A stretch of 64,000 nucleotides of DNA. Source: Nocardia puris (lineage in GTDB: Bacteria; Actinomycetota; Actinomycetes; Mycobacteriales; Mycobacteriaceae). Positions 36,367 through 44,458 of this stretch are shown one piece after another (the stretch's first letter is position 1; every line of letters begins with the position of its first letter). The translations under genes were made by a program, and so were the position numbers. Location: contig NZ_QNRE01000010.1 in assembly GCF_003315035.1 (NCBI RefSeq), forward strand, positions 1 to 64,000. The letters run 5' to 3'. Under the pieces are notes generated by a model. That model made no database searches. It saw only the letters and a list, made by a program, of their open reading frames with translations, and was not told the origin of the DNA.

Positions 36367-36714
36367 ATGTCCATCGAAGGGATCGATCCGACCGCGGTGC
36401 CCAGCGGCCCCGGCTGCCTGGAATGCGAAGCGGCGCAAGGCTGGTGGGTGCATCTGCGCCGCTGCGCGGAGTGCGGGCACGTGGGGTGTTGCGACAGTTC
36501 GCCGTCCCAGCACGCCTCCAAGCACGCGAAGGACACCGGGCACCCGTTCATCCAGAGCTACGAGCCGGGTGAGGACTGGTACTGGGACTTCCGCACCGAC
36601 GAGATGTTCAGCGGCGGGCCCGAACTCGCGCCCCCGCACAGCCACCCGGCCGACCAGGGCGTCCCCGGCCCGCGCGGGCGGGTGCCCGCGGATTGGCAGT
36701 CGCACATCCATTGA
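36367..36714 (+). CDS. UBP-type (ZnF-UBP) zinc-finger protein
   Basis: 115-aa protein starting at ATG 36367 behind AGGAGG. It has the ZnF-UBP pattern: GCLECEAAQGWWVHLRRCAECGHVGCCDSSPSQHASKHA (residues about 17-58, here described as its Cys/His ligands: CxxC-type pairs, then CC, then two His), followed by GHPFIQSYEPGEDWYWDFRTDE. In eukaryotes this domain binds ubiquitin tails. In bacteria the ligand is unknown and it often travels with the kinase/TrxR-like regulator pair seen upstream. It is bracketed by two copies of a 167-bp repeat. Confidence 0.88.
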   Translation: MSIEGIDPTAVPSGPGCLECEAAQGWWVHLRRCAECGHVGCCDSSPSQHASKHAKDTGHPFIQSYEPGEDWYWDFRTDEMFSGGPELAPPHSHPADQGVPGPRGRVPADWQSHIH

Positions 36715-36843
36715 CCGCGTGCCCTGCGATCAGCGATCGTTTGGGCGTTCACAAGCCACCGGGCGCACGGTGGTGGCACAAGGCCGTGCCCCCACTGGAC
36801 AGCCGCCCACCTCCAACCCCATCATTGCGACCCGACCAGTAAC

Positions 36844-37010
36844 ATCCGCACCCTCCCAACCACAACGGAGGGGGCCTGACGACCGACCGTTCGCGGCCGT
36901 CTCGCGGACCAGCGCTCGAAGCGCATGCGCGCCAGCGCGAGCCTCGAGCGCTGGGACGCGAGACAGGAAGGGCCGCGAACCCGCGCGCCCCGGCGCGCCA
37001 ACAAACACAG
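36844..37010. repeat. hairpin-containing dispersed repeat, copy 2
   Basis: Second copy of the 167-bp repeat, in the same orientation as copy 1, ending 14 bp before the start of the lipoprotein gene. Its inverted repeat (36899-36919 with 36944-36964) carries two mismatches in the left arm; the right arm is identical to copy 1. The tail GGAAGGGCCGCGAAC...CAACAAACACAG is also shared. Confidence 0.85.
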
Positions 37011-37024
37011 AGGTTTTACGAAGA

Positions 37025-37456
37025 ATGAAGCGAGTTTCCGTCCTAGTCCTGGCGGTCGGCGCGGTGGCCCTGGCGGCGACCGGGTGCGGCGGCTCCGACG
37101 AATCGACCGACGCCAGCGGCCTGCGCAAGGGCAACACTTCGGCGAGCGCGCCCGCGGACACGTCGACGCCCGCGTCCGCCCCGGCGGAACCGGCCGAGGA
37201 CACGGAATCCCCGGAGTCCTCGCCCACCTCGCCGGTGGACACCTCGTCACTGGGCCCGGCCTCGCGCACCACGTGCGGTGAGTTCAAGGAGCTCGACGGC
37301 GACGCGGAGAAGGCGCTGATCGAGCGGATCCTCGCGGAGAACCCGGACAGCCCGTTCGCGGGCAGCCCGAATGTCGCCCTCGGCACGGCCAAGCTGGTGT
37401 GCCTGGCGCCGGACAACGAGGACAAGCCGGTCGCGGTCGCGGCGCGGATCGTCTAG
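37025..37456 (+). CDS. secreted lipoprotein with low-complexity linker
   Basis: 143-aa lipoprotein from ATG 37025. The signal peptide is MKRVSVLVLAVGAVALAATGC with the lipidated Cys at residue 21. A Ser/Thr/Ala/Pro-rich linker (about residues 35-80) leads to a small C-terminal domain with two Cys (TTCGEFKELD and AKLVCLAPDN), which may form a disulfide. The family is not recognised; the size and layout are common among actinobacterial surface lipoproteins. Its 5' leader abuts repeat copy 2, which may therefore influence its expression. Confidence 0.78.
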   Translation: MKRVSVLVLAVGAVALAATGCGGSDESTDASGLRKGNTSASAPADTSTPASAPAEPAEDTESPESSPTSPVDTSSLGPASRTTCGEFKELDGDAEKALIERILAENPDSPFAGSPNVALGTAKLVCLAPDNEDKPVAVAARIV

Positions 37457-37488
37457 GCGGCCCCCGCCACCGCGGCGGCGCGGGCACA

Positions 37489-39744
37489 ATGGCGTGCGTG
37501 GCTGAACTGGCGTTGACCGCTCGACTGAATCCGTCCGCCGCCGATGCCAGGCGGGGGGTGGTGCGGCTGCATCCGGAGGCGCTGGCGGCGCTCGGGTTGC
37601 GCGAGTGGGACGCGATCGCGCTCACCGGTGCGCGGCGCACGGCGGCGGTGGCCGGTCTGGCCCCCGCGGGCACCCCGGCGGGCGTGGCGCTGCTCGACGA
37701 TGTGACGCTGTCGAACGCCGGTCTGCGCGAGGACGCGACGGTGGTGGTGGCGCCGGCCCCGGTGGCGGGCGCCAAGCAGATCTCGGTGAGCGGCTCGGTG
37801 CACGCCACCCGCAGCATTCCGGCGGCGACGCTGCGCCAGGCGCTGCTGGGCAAGGTGGTGACGGTCGGCGACGCGGTGTCGCTGCTGCCCCGCGAGCTGG
37901 GCCCCGACATCCCGACTTCGACCGCGACGCAAGCGCTTTCGCGCGCGTTCGGCATCGCGTGGACGACCGAGCTGCTCACCGTCACCGCGACGGACCCGGC
38001 GCGCGGCCCGGTGAGCGTGCAGCCGAACACGGCCGTGGTGTGGGGCGCGGGCGCGGTGGCCGCGATGGACGCCGCCGACCGCGCGGCGACCGGGCGCCCC
38101 ATCCCGGCGGGCGAGGCGTCGCTGGTCGCGACGGAGGCCACCCCGGATTTCGTGAACGGTCGCGCGGCGGCCGTGCGCGACGAACCGCCGGTGCCGGTGG
38201 AGGATCTGGTGGGCGTGCACACGCAGGCGGCCAAGCTGGGCGAGTGGCTGAGCCTGGCGCTGGACGAGCCCGAATTGCTCAAAACCCTTGGCGCGTCGCC
38301 GCATCTGGGCGTGCTGATCACCGGCCCGGCGGGCGTGGGCAAGGCGACGCTGGCGCGGTCGGTGATCGCGCCGCGCCGGTTGATCGAGCTGGACGGCCCC
38401 ACGGTCGGCGCGGCGGAGAGCGGCGCGCGGCTGCGCGAAGTAGCCGCGGCGGTGGCCGAAGTGGGTTCGGGGCGCGGCGGCGTCCTGCTGATCACCGACG
38501 TGGACGCGCTCCTGCCCGCCGATCCGGAGCCGGTGGCCACGCTGATCCTGGACCAGTTGCGCGCGGCGGTGGCCGAACCGTGCGTGGCGTTCGTCGCGAC
38601 GACGGCGCACCCGTCCGCGGTGGACGCGCGGCTGCGCGCGCCGGACCTGTGCGACCGCGAGCTGGCCCTGCCGCTGCCGACGGCGGCCACCCGCCGCTCG
38701 CTGCTGGAGCTGCTGCTGCGCAAGGTGCCGACCGGAGATCTGAAACTGGACGAGATCGCCTCGCGCACACCCGGTTTCGTGGTCTCCGATCTGGCCGCGC
38801 TGTGCCGCGAGGCCGCGCTGCGGGCGGCCTCGCGCGCCAGCAAGGAGCAGACCGATCCGCTGCTCACCCAGGAAGATCTGCTCGGCGCACTGGGGGTGAT
38901 CCGGCCGCTGTCGCGTTCGGGCACCGAGGAACTCGCGATCGGCAGCCTCGGCCTGGACGATGTGGGCGATATGGTCGAGACCAAACAGGCGCTCACCGAA
39001 TCGGTGTTGTGGCCGCTGCGGCACCCGGATTCGTTCGCCCGCCTGGGCATCGACCCGCCGCGCGGCGTGCTGCTCTACGGCCCGCCCGGCTGCGGCAAGA
39101 CCTTCCTTGTGCGCGCGCTGGCCGGATCGGGCCAGCTCAGCGTGCACGCGGTCAAGGGCGCCGAGCTGATGGACAAGTGGGTCGGCGCCTCCGAGCGCGC
39201 GGTGCGCGAATTGTTCCAGCGCGCGCGGGATTCCGCGCCCTCGCTGATCTTCCTGGACGAGGTCGACGCGCTGGCCCCGCGTCGCGGGCAGAGCTCGGAT
39301 TCCGGGGTCTCCGACCGGGTGGTCGCGGCGCTGCTCACCGAACTCGACGGCGTGGAGCCGCTGCGCGACGTGGTCGTGCTGGGCGCGACGAACCGGCCCG
39401 AGTTGATCGACCCCGCGCTGCTGCGGCCGGGTCGGCTCGAACGGCTGGTGTTCGTGCCGCCGCCCGACGCCGAGGCGCGCCTGGCCATCCTGAACACGGC
39501 GGGGCGTGCGGTGCCGCTCGCGGACGATGTCGACCTGGCCGCGCTGGCCGCGGATCTGGACGGCTACTCCGCCGCCGACTGCGCCGCGCTGCTGCGTGAG
39601 GCGGCGCTGGCGGCCATGCGCCGCGACGTGGACGCCGCCGATGTCACCGCCGCGGATCTGGCGCTGGCCCGCGCCACCGTGCGCCCCTCGCTGGAGCCCG
39701 AGCAGGTCGAGCGTTTGCGCAGGTACGCGCGCAATCGCGGCTGA
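37489..39744 (+). CDS. Cdc48/p97-like double AAA ATPase
   Basis: 751 aa from ATG 37489 (GTG 37498 is nearly as good). An N-terminal double-psi-barrel-like substrate domain spans about residues 1-180, followed by two AAA modules. D1 has Walker A GPAGVGKAT near 278 and LLITDVDALLP as a weak Walker B (Asp where Glu is usual). D2 is canonical: GPPGCGKT near 530, SLIFLDEVDALAPRRG, then GATNRPELIDPALLRPGRLE with arginine fingers. These ATPases unfold or extract protein complexes. It corresponds to the Rv0435c-type gene near pssA/psd in mycobacteria, but here it is some 9 kb away from them. Confidence 0.9.
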   Translation: MACVAELALTARLNPSAADARRGVVRLHPEALAALGLREWDAIALTGARRTAAVAGLAPAGTPAGVALLDDVTLSNAGLREDATVVVAPAPVAGAKQISVSGSVHATRSIPAATLRQALLGKVVTVGDAVSLLPRELGPDIPTSTATQALSRAFGIAWTTELLTVTATDPARGPVSVQPNTAVVWGAGAVAAMDAADRAATGRPIPAGEASLVATEATPDFVNGRAAAVRDEPPVPVEDLVGVHTQAAKLGEWLSLALDEPELLKTLGASPHLGVLITGPAGVGKATLARSVIAPRRLIELDGPTVGAAESGARLREVAAAVAEVGSGRGGVLLITDVDALLPADPEPVATLILDQLRAAVAEPCVAFVATTAHPSAVDARLRAPDLCDRELALPLPTAATRRSLLELLLRKVPTGDLKLDEIASRTPGFVVSDLAALCREAALRAASRASKEQTDPLLTQEDLLGALGVIRPLSRSGTEELAIGSLGLDDVGDMVETKQALTESVLWPLRHPDSFARLGIDPPRGVLLYGPPGCGKTFLVRALAGSGQLSVHAVKGAELMDKWVGASERAVRELFQRARDSAPSLIFLDEVDALAPRRGQSSDSGVSDRVVAALLTELDGVEPLRDVVVLGATNRPELIDPALLRPGRLERLVFVPPPDAEARLAILNTAGRAVPLADDVDLAALAADLDGYSAADCAALLREAALAAMRRDVDAADVTAADLALARATVRPSLEPEQVERLRRYARNRG

Positions 39745-39813
39745 TCCGCGCCGCGCGGCCCGGTCGGGGCCGCAATCGCGAACAGCGGAGTGCGCGGCGG
39801 GTATGTTGCCGTA

Positions 39814-41151
39814 GTGCGGCAACGTATCGGTGCGGCGGTCGACGCGACAGCGGCGTTCTTCGGGGCCTCGGTCGCCGGTATCGCGCTGCTGTTGCCGATC
39901 GCGTTCTCCTGGACGGCCGCGGGCACCCCGACGCACGTCGCGGGCCTGGTGGCCAGCGTGCCGCGTGGCGCGACGATCGGCATGGTCGTCGCGGTCACCG
40001 TCGCGGTGCTCATCTGCTCGTTCGCACGGCCAGCCACGGGCTGGCTCGTGGCATTCGCCGGTGCGCTCGGCATCCTCGTCAATCATTCGGCCGGACGTGC
40101 CGCCACTTCCGCCGATCTGCTCATCACCCAGAACTACGTCGACTCGGTCTGCGCGGGCGTCGCGCTCGGCGCGCTGGGCGCCGCCGTGCTGCGCACCTCG
40201 TTGCCCGCCCTCGGTTTCGCGCTGGGCGCGGGCGGTGTCGTCGCTGTCGGCGACCTGGCCGACGTGCTCGGCATCCCCGGCCAGGACCCCTGGGCCGTCT
40301 TGGAGACGCCGCCGCGCTGGTTGATCGCGGCGGCCGTGCCGCTGCTGCTCATCGCGGCGATTCGCCACCGCGGTCGTGCGACATCGGACGAGGGCGACAG
40401 CGGTGCCACCACCACAATCGACCTGCCGATCACGCCGATCCTGGCCTCGCTAGTGCTGGGACTGGTGATACTCGCGGCCAGTGAGTGGCTGTCGCGTCAG
40501 TACAGCCACGTATCGGCGCCAGGTGACAACCGTCTCGACATCGCCATCGCCGTCGCGGCCACCGTGGTGGCCGCGTTCGTCGCGGCCATGCTACTGCCGG
40601 GCCGTGACGGGGCGGGAGTGCTGCTGGCCGTCGCGCTCACCGCGGCCGCCGATGCGCTCGGCGCCGCCCCGCGGCCGACGTGGAGCCTGTTCGCGGTGAT
40701 CGTTCTCGTCGCGCTCGGGTTGTACGCGGGCTTGAAGGCGCCCGCGCCGTTCGCCGCGCTGGTGCTGATCGCGGGCTTGTGCGTGCTCGCATCCACCCTG
40801 ACGAATCAGGGCGACAAGACATTCGTCGCGGGCACCGCCGCGCTCGCGCTCACGGTCGGCTACAGCTGCGGCGCGGCCCGTCCGCGTTACGGTCCGAGCG
40901 GCGTACTCGCCCTCGGCGCGTTGTACCTCCCGAGCGTGGTCACGGCCCTGCCGGTCGACGGAGCGGTGTGGCCGCCGCGCGACAACACCGCCGACCCGGC
41001 GACACCGGGCCGGGTCGCCCTGATCGTGACCGGCTGCTGCGCGCTCGCGTTACTGATCTTGTACCGGATGCGCCCACGCCCCCGGACCAGCGGCAAAGCC
41101 ACCGATCCCGGCGTCGGCGGCGACGTGCGCAACACACGTTCCTGGCCGTAA
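39814..41151 (+). CDS. polytopic membrane protein of unknown function
   Basis: About 445 aa from GTG 39814 (VRQRIGAAVDAT); an upstream in-frame ATG at 39790 adds eight residues. Around 12 hydrophobic helices rich in Ala/Val/Leu are spread over the whole length, with a charged break near 190-205 (RHRGRATSDEGDSG) and a polar C-terminal tail. I do not recognise a transporter or enzyme signature. It lies between the AAA ATPase and the Mrp operon in the same direction, separated by gaps of 70-90 bp. Function unknown. Confidence 0.7.
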   Translation: MRQRIGAAVDATAAFFGASVAGIALLLPIAFSWTAAGTPTHVAGLVASVPRGATIGMVVAVTVAVLICSFARPATGWLVAFAGALGILVNHSAGRAATSADLLITQNYVDSVCAGVALGALGAAVLRTSLPALGFALGAGGVVAVGDLADVLGIPGQDPWAVLETPPRWLIAAAVPLLLIAAIRHRGRATSDEGDSGATTTIDLPITPILASLVLGLVILAASEWLSRQYSHVSAPGDNRLDIAIAVAATVVAAFVAAMLLPGRDGAGVLLAVALTAAADALGAAPRPTWSLFAVIVLVALGLYAGLKAPAPFAALVLIAGLCVLASTLTNQGDKTFVAGTAALALTVGYSCGAARPRYGPSGVLALGALYLPSVVTALPVDGAVWPPRDNTADPATPGRVALIVTGCCALALLILYRMRPRPRTSGKATDPGVGGDVRNTRSWP

Positions 41152-41243
41152 AGAAATCATAAGTAGGGGGTGCGACCAATGATTTCGGCGGCACGTAGGA
41201 TGAAACCGCACCACCTGGCCGAAACGACCGATGGAGCGCTGGT

Positions 41244-44081
41244 TTGCTCGTAATCCTTCTCGCACACGCTGTTGCCGCGGTCGCCGCACCGATGTGCGTA
41301 CGAGCATTGGGGCGCAACGCGTTCGGCGTCCTCGCGCTCGCCCCGCTGGCCGGTCTGGGCTGGGTCGTCGCGAATTGGGGTACGACACAGCAGGTTCGGA
41401 TCACCTGGGCGCCGTCCATCGAGATGAACATCGACCTGCGCTGGGACTCGCTCTCGGCGATCATGGCCGCGCTCGTCCTCGGCATCGGCACCCTGATCCT
41501 GATCTACTGCGCCCGGTACTTCACCGACGACGAACCGCGCCTCGGCGCATTCGCCGCACAGCTGGTCGGCTTCTCCGGCGCCATGTTCGGCCTGGTCACC
41601 AGCGACAACATGCTGTTGCTCTACATCTTCTGGGAAACGACCACGGTGCTGTCGTTCCTGCTGGTCGGCCACAACGCGGAGAAGGCCGCCAGCAGGCGCG
41701 CGGCCATCCAAGCGCTGCTGGTCACCGGCGCGGGCGGCTTGGCCATGCTGCTCGGCATCATCATCATCGGCCAGAGCTTCGGCACGTATCAGCTCTCGGA
41801 ACTGCTCGCGATCGGCGTCGCCCCCGACAATGTGGCGGTGCAGGTGGGCGTGGTGCTGCTGCTGGTCGGCGCGCTCAGCAAGTCCGCGATCGTGCCGCTG
41901 CATTTCTGGTTGCCCGGTGCCATGGCCGCGCCCACCCCGGTCAGCGCGTACCTGCACGCCGCAGCCATGGTGAAGGCGGGTGTGTACCTGGTCGCGCGGC
42001 TGGCGCCGCTGTTCGCGTCCACCGCGCCGTGGCACCCGATGGTGCTGATCCTCGGCGCGGCCACCATGCTGCTCGCCGGTCTGCGCGCCCACCAGGTCAC
42101 CGACCTGAAATTGCTGCTCGCCTTCGGCACGGTGAGCCAGCTCGGCTTCATGATCGTGATGGTCGGCATCGGCACGCCCGACGCGGCACTGGCCGGCGCC
42201 GCGCTGATCGTGGCGCACGCGCTGTTCAAAGCGTGCCTGTTCATGGTCATCGGCATCATCGACCACGGCACCGGCACCAGGGACCTGCGCGAACTGTCCG
42301 GGCTGGGGCGCAATTCACCCGTGCTGTTCGGTGTGGCCGCGCTCGCCGCGCTGAGCATGGCGGGCATCCCGGTGCTGCTCGGCTTCGTGGGCAAGGAGAG
42401 CGCACTCGCCGCCATCCTCGACGCGGGCAATCTCGCCGAACCCGCGCGGATCGCGCTGTGCGTGGCCATCGTGCTCGGCTCGGTGCTCACCGTCGGATAC
42501 TCCGCGCGCTTCGTGTGGGGCGCGTTCGCGGACAAAGCGGGCATCCCCCCGTCGCCGTGGCACGCGCCGGGCCCGATCATGCTCGGCCCGGCCGCGCTGC
42601 TCTCGGCAGCCGGACTGGTGGCGGGACTCGGCGCGAGCCAGCTGGACAAGCTGCTGAACCCGTACGCGGAGACCCTGCCCGGCGTACTGCACACACACCT
42701 GGCCCTCTGGCACGGATTCACCGTGCCGCTCGCGCTCACCGCCGTGATCATCACGCTAGGTATAGCCCTTTTCCTGGTCCGCAAAACCATCGGCGAATCC
42801 GAACATCCGCGCCTGGGTAACGCCGACCGCGTCTACGACGCCACCCTGCGCGCGATGGACAAGGTCTCGCTGCGCATGACCGGTTCCGTGCAACGCGGTT
42901 CGCTGCCGCTGAGCCAGGCCACCATCCTCGGCACCATGGTGATCCTGCCCGCGGTGCTGCTGGCCCTCGGCACCCGCACCGGCGTGGAGCTGCGCCTGTG
43001 GGACTCGCCGCTGCAACTGGTCATCGCGGCCATCATGATCGCTATGGCGATCAGCGCCACCGTGTTGCGCAACAGGCTCGCCAGCGTGCTCGTCGTCGGC
43101 GTCACCGGCTACGGGTGCGGTGTGATCTTCGCGCTGCACGGCGCGCCCGACTTGGCGCTCACCCAATTCCTGGTGGAGACGCTCACACTGGTCATCTTCG
43201 TGCTGGTGCTGCGGGTCTTCCCCGCCGAGATCGAGGAAGGCCGGATGGCCAGCCGGTTCAAGCTGGGCCGCGCGGCGCTGGCCGTGGCCGTCGGCTTCAC
43301 CGTCGCGGTGCTGGCCGCCTTCGCCACCGCCGCCCGCAGCGCCGAACCGATCTGGCACCGCATCCCCGAGGCCGCCTACACCTTCGGCGGCGGCAAGAAC
43401 GCCGTCAACGTGCTGCTGGTCGACATCCGCGCCTGGGACACCCTCGGCGAGATCTCGGTGCTCATCGTGGCCGCCACCGGCGTCGCCTCGATGGTGTTCC
43501 GCACCCGCCGCTTCGGCAGCGCCCCGCGCGCGGCCGACGCGCCGAACTACAATCCGGACCTGGTCAGCTGGCTGCCCGCGGCCCGGTTGGTGGACCGCAA
43601 GGAACGCTCGATGGTCCTGCAGGTCACCACGCGCCTGATCTTCCCCACGATCATGGTGATGTCCATCTACTTCTTCTTCGCCGGCCACAACGCGCCCGGC
43701 GGCGGGTTCGCGGGCGGGCTGACCGCCGGTCTGGCGCTCACGCTGCGCTACCTGGCGGGCGGGCGCTACGAACTCGGCGAGGCGCTGCCCGTCGACGCCG
43801 GGCATCTGCTGGGTGCGGGCTTGGCGCTGTCGGCGGGCACCGCGGCGGCTTCGCTGCTGCTGGGCGCGCCGCCGCTGTCCTCGGCCATCATCGAGGTGAC
43901 GCTGCCGATCTTCGGTGACGTGAAACTGGTGACCGCGCTGTTCTTCGACCTCGGCGTCTACCTCATCGTGGTCGGCCTTGTGCTCGACGTGCTGCGCAGC
44001 CTCGGCGCCCGCCTGGACACCGAACTCGGCGACACCGCCGCCGAGGAAGAGCCCGCCGCGATGTCGGGAGGCCGCTCGTGA
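41244..44081 (+). CDS. mrpA: Mrp Na+/H+ antiporter subunit A (with fused MrpB domain)
   Basis: 945-aa membrane protein from TTG 41244, with GGAG seven bases upstream. It is the largest subunit of the multi-gene Na+/H+ antiporter and homologous to complex I NuoL. The core has proton-path signatures such as TPVSAYLHAAAMVKAGVYLVARL and LLLAFGTVSQLGFMIV. From about residue 760 a MrpB-like segment follows (TRLIFPTIMVMSIYFFFAGHNAPGGGFAGGLTAGLALTLRYLAGG as the conserved block), so A and B are one protein. First gene of an overlapping operon mrpA-C-D-E-F-G that serves pH, sodium and membrane-potential homeostasis. Confidence 0.95.
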   Translation: MLVILLAHAVAAVAAPMCVRALGRNAFGVLALAPLAGLGWVVANWGTTQQVRITWAPSIEMNIDLRWDSLSAIMAALVLGIGTLILIYCARYFTDDEPRLGAFAAQLVGFSGAMFGLVTSDNMLLLYIFWETTTVLSFLLVGHNAEKAASRRAAIQALLVTGAGGLAMLLGIIIIGQSFGTYQLSELLAIGVAPDNVAVQVGVVLLLVGALSKSAIVPLHFWLPGAMAAPTPVSAYLHAAAMVKAGVYLVARLAPLFASTAPWHPMVLILGAATMLLAGLRAHQVTDLKLLLAFGTVSQLGFMIVMVGIGTPDAALAGAALIVAHALFKACLFMVIGIIDHGTGTRDLRELSGLGRNSPVLFGVAALAALSMAGIPVLLGFVGKESALAAILDAGNLAEPARIALCVAIVLGSVLTVGYSARFVWGAFADKAGIPPSPWHAPGPIMLGPAALLSAAGLVAGLGASQLDKLLNPYAETLPGVLHTHLALWHGFTVPLALTAVIITLGIALFLVRKTIGESEHPRLGNADRVYDATLRAMDKVSLRMTGSVQRGSLPLSQATILGTMVILPAVLLALGTRTGVELRLWDSPLQLVIAAIMIAMAISATVLRNRLASVLVVGVTGYGCGVIFALHGAPDLALTQFLVETLTLVIFVLVLRVFPAEIEEGRMASRFKLGRAALAVAVGFTVAVLAAFATAARSAEPIWHRIPEAAYTFGGGKNAVNVLLVDIRAWDTLGEISVLIVAATGVASMVFRTRRFGSAPRAADAPNYNPDLVSWLPAARLVDRKERSMVLQVTTRLIFPTIMVMSIYFFFAGHNAPGGGFAGGLTAGLALTLRYLAGGRYELGEALPVDAGHLLGAGLALSAGTAAASLLLGAPPLSSAIIEVTLPIFGDVKLVTALFFDLGVYLIVVGLVLDVLRSLGARLDTELGDTAAEEEPAAMSGGRS

Positions 44082-44458
44082 GCGCGAACCTGATCCTGCT
44101 GATCCTGATCGGTGTGCTCACCGCGTGCGGTGTGTACCTGATCCTGGAGCGCGCCGTCTCGAAAATGCTGCTGGGCATGATCTTGTTCAGCAACGCGGTC
44201 AACGTGCTCATCCTGACCGTGGGCGGGCCGAGCGGCCATTCTCCGATCGGCGGCCCCGACCAACCAGTCGACGGCATGTCCGATCCGCTGGCGCAGGCGA
44301 TGATCCTCACCGCGATCGTCATCACCATGGGCTTGTCGGCCTTCGTGCTGGCTCTCGCCTACCGGTCCTACACCCTGACCACCACCGACGACGTGCAGAA
44401 CGACCCGGGCGACGAAGAAGTCGCCGCCCGGCGTGATGGAGAGGACCCGGAAGATTGA
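44078..44458 (+). CDS. mrpC: Mrp antiporter subunit C
   Basis: 126-aa membrane protein, NuoK-like, with three helices (NLILLILIGVLTACGVYLIL, KMLLGMILFSNAVNVLILTVG, and AMILTAIVITMGLSAFVLALAY). It starts at GTG 44078, overlapping the mrpA stop by 4 bp, and its own stop overlaps mrpD by 4 bp, so it is tightly coupled. The C-terminal tail is acidic (NDPGDEEVAARRDGEDPED). Confidence 0.95.
   Translation: MSANLILLILIGVLTACGVYLILERAVSKMLLGMILFSNAVNVLILTVGGPSGHSPIGGPDQPVDGMSDPLAQAMILTAIVITMGLSAFVLALAYRSYTLTTTDDVQNDPGDEEVAARRDGEDPED

Noticed and set aside
37453..40368. Long minus-strand frame (about 970 codons)
   Set aside because: Antisense shadow of the Cdc48-like ATPase and the membrane protein; Arg/His/Gln-rich with no recognisable domain.
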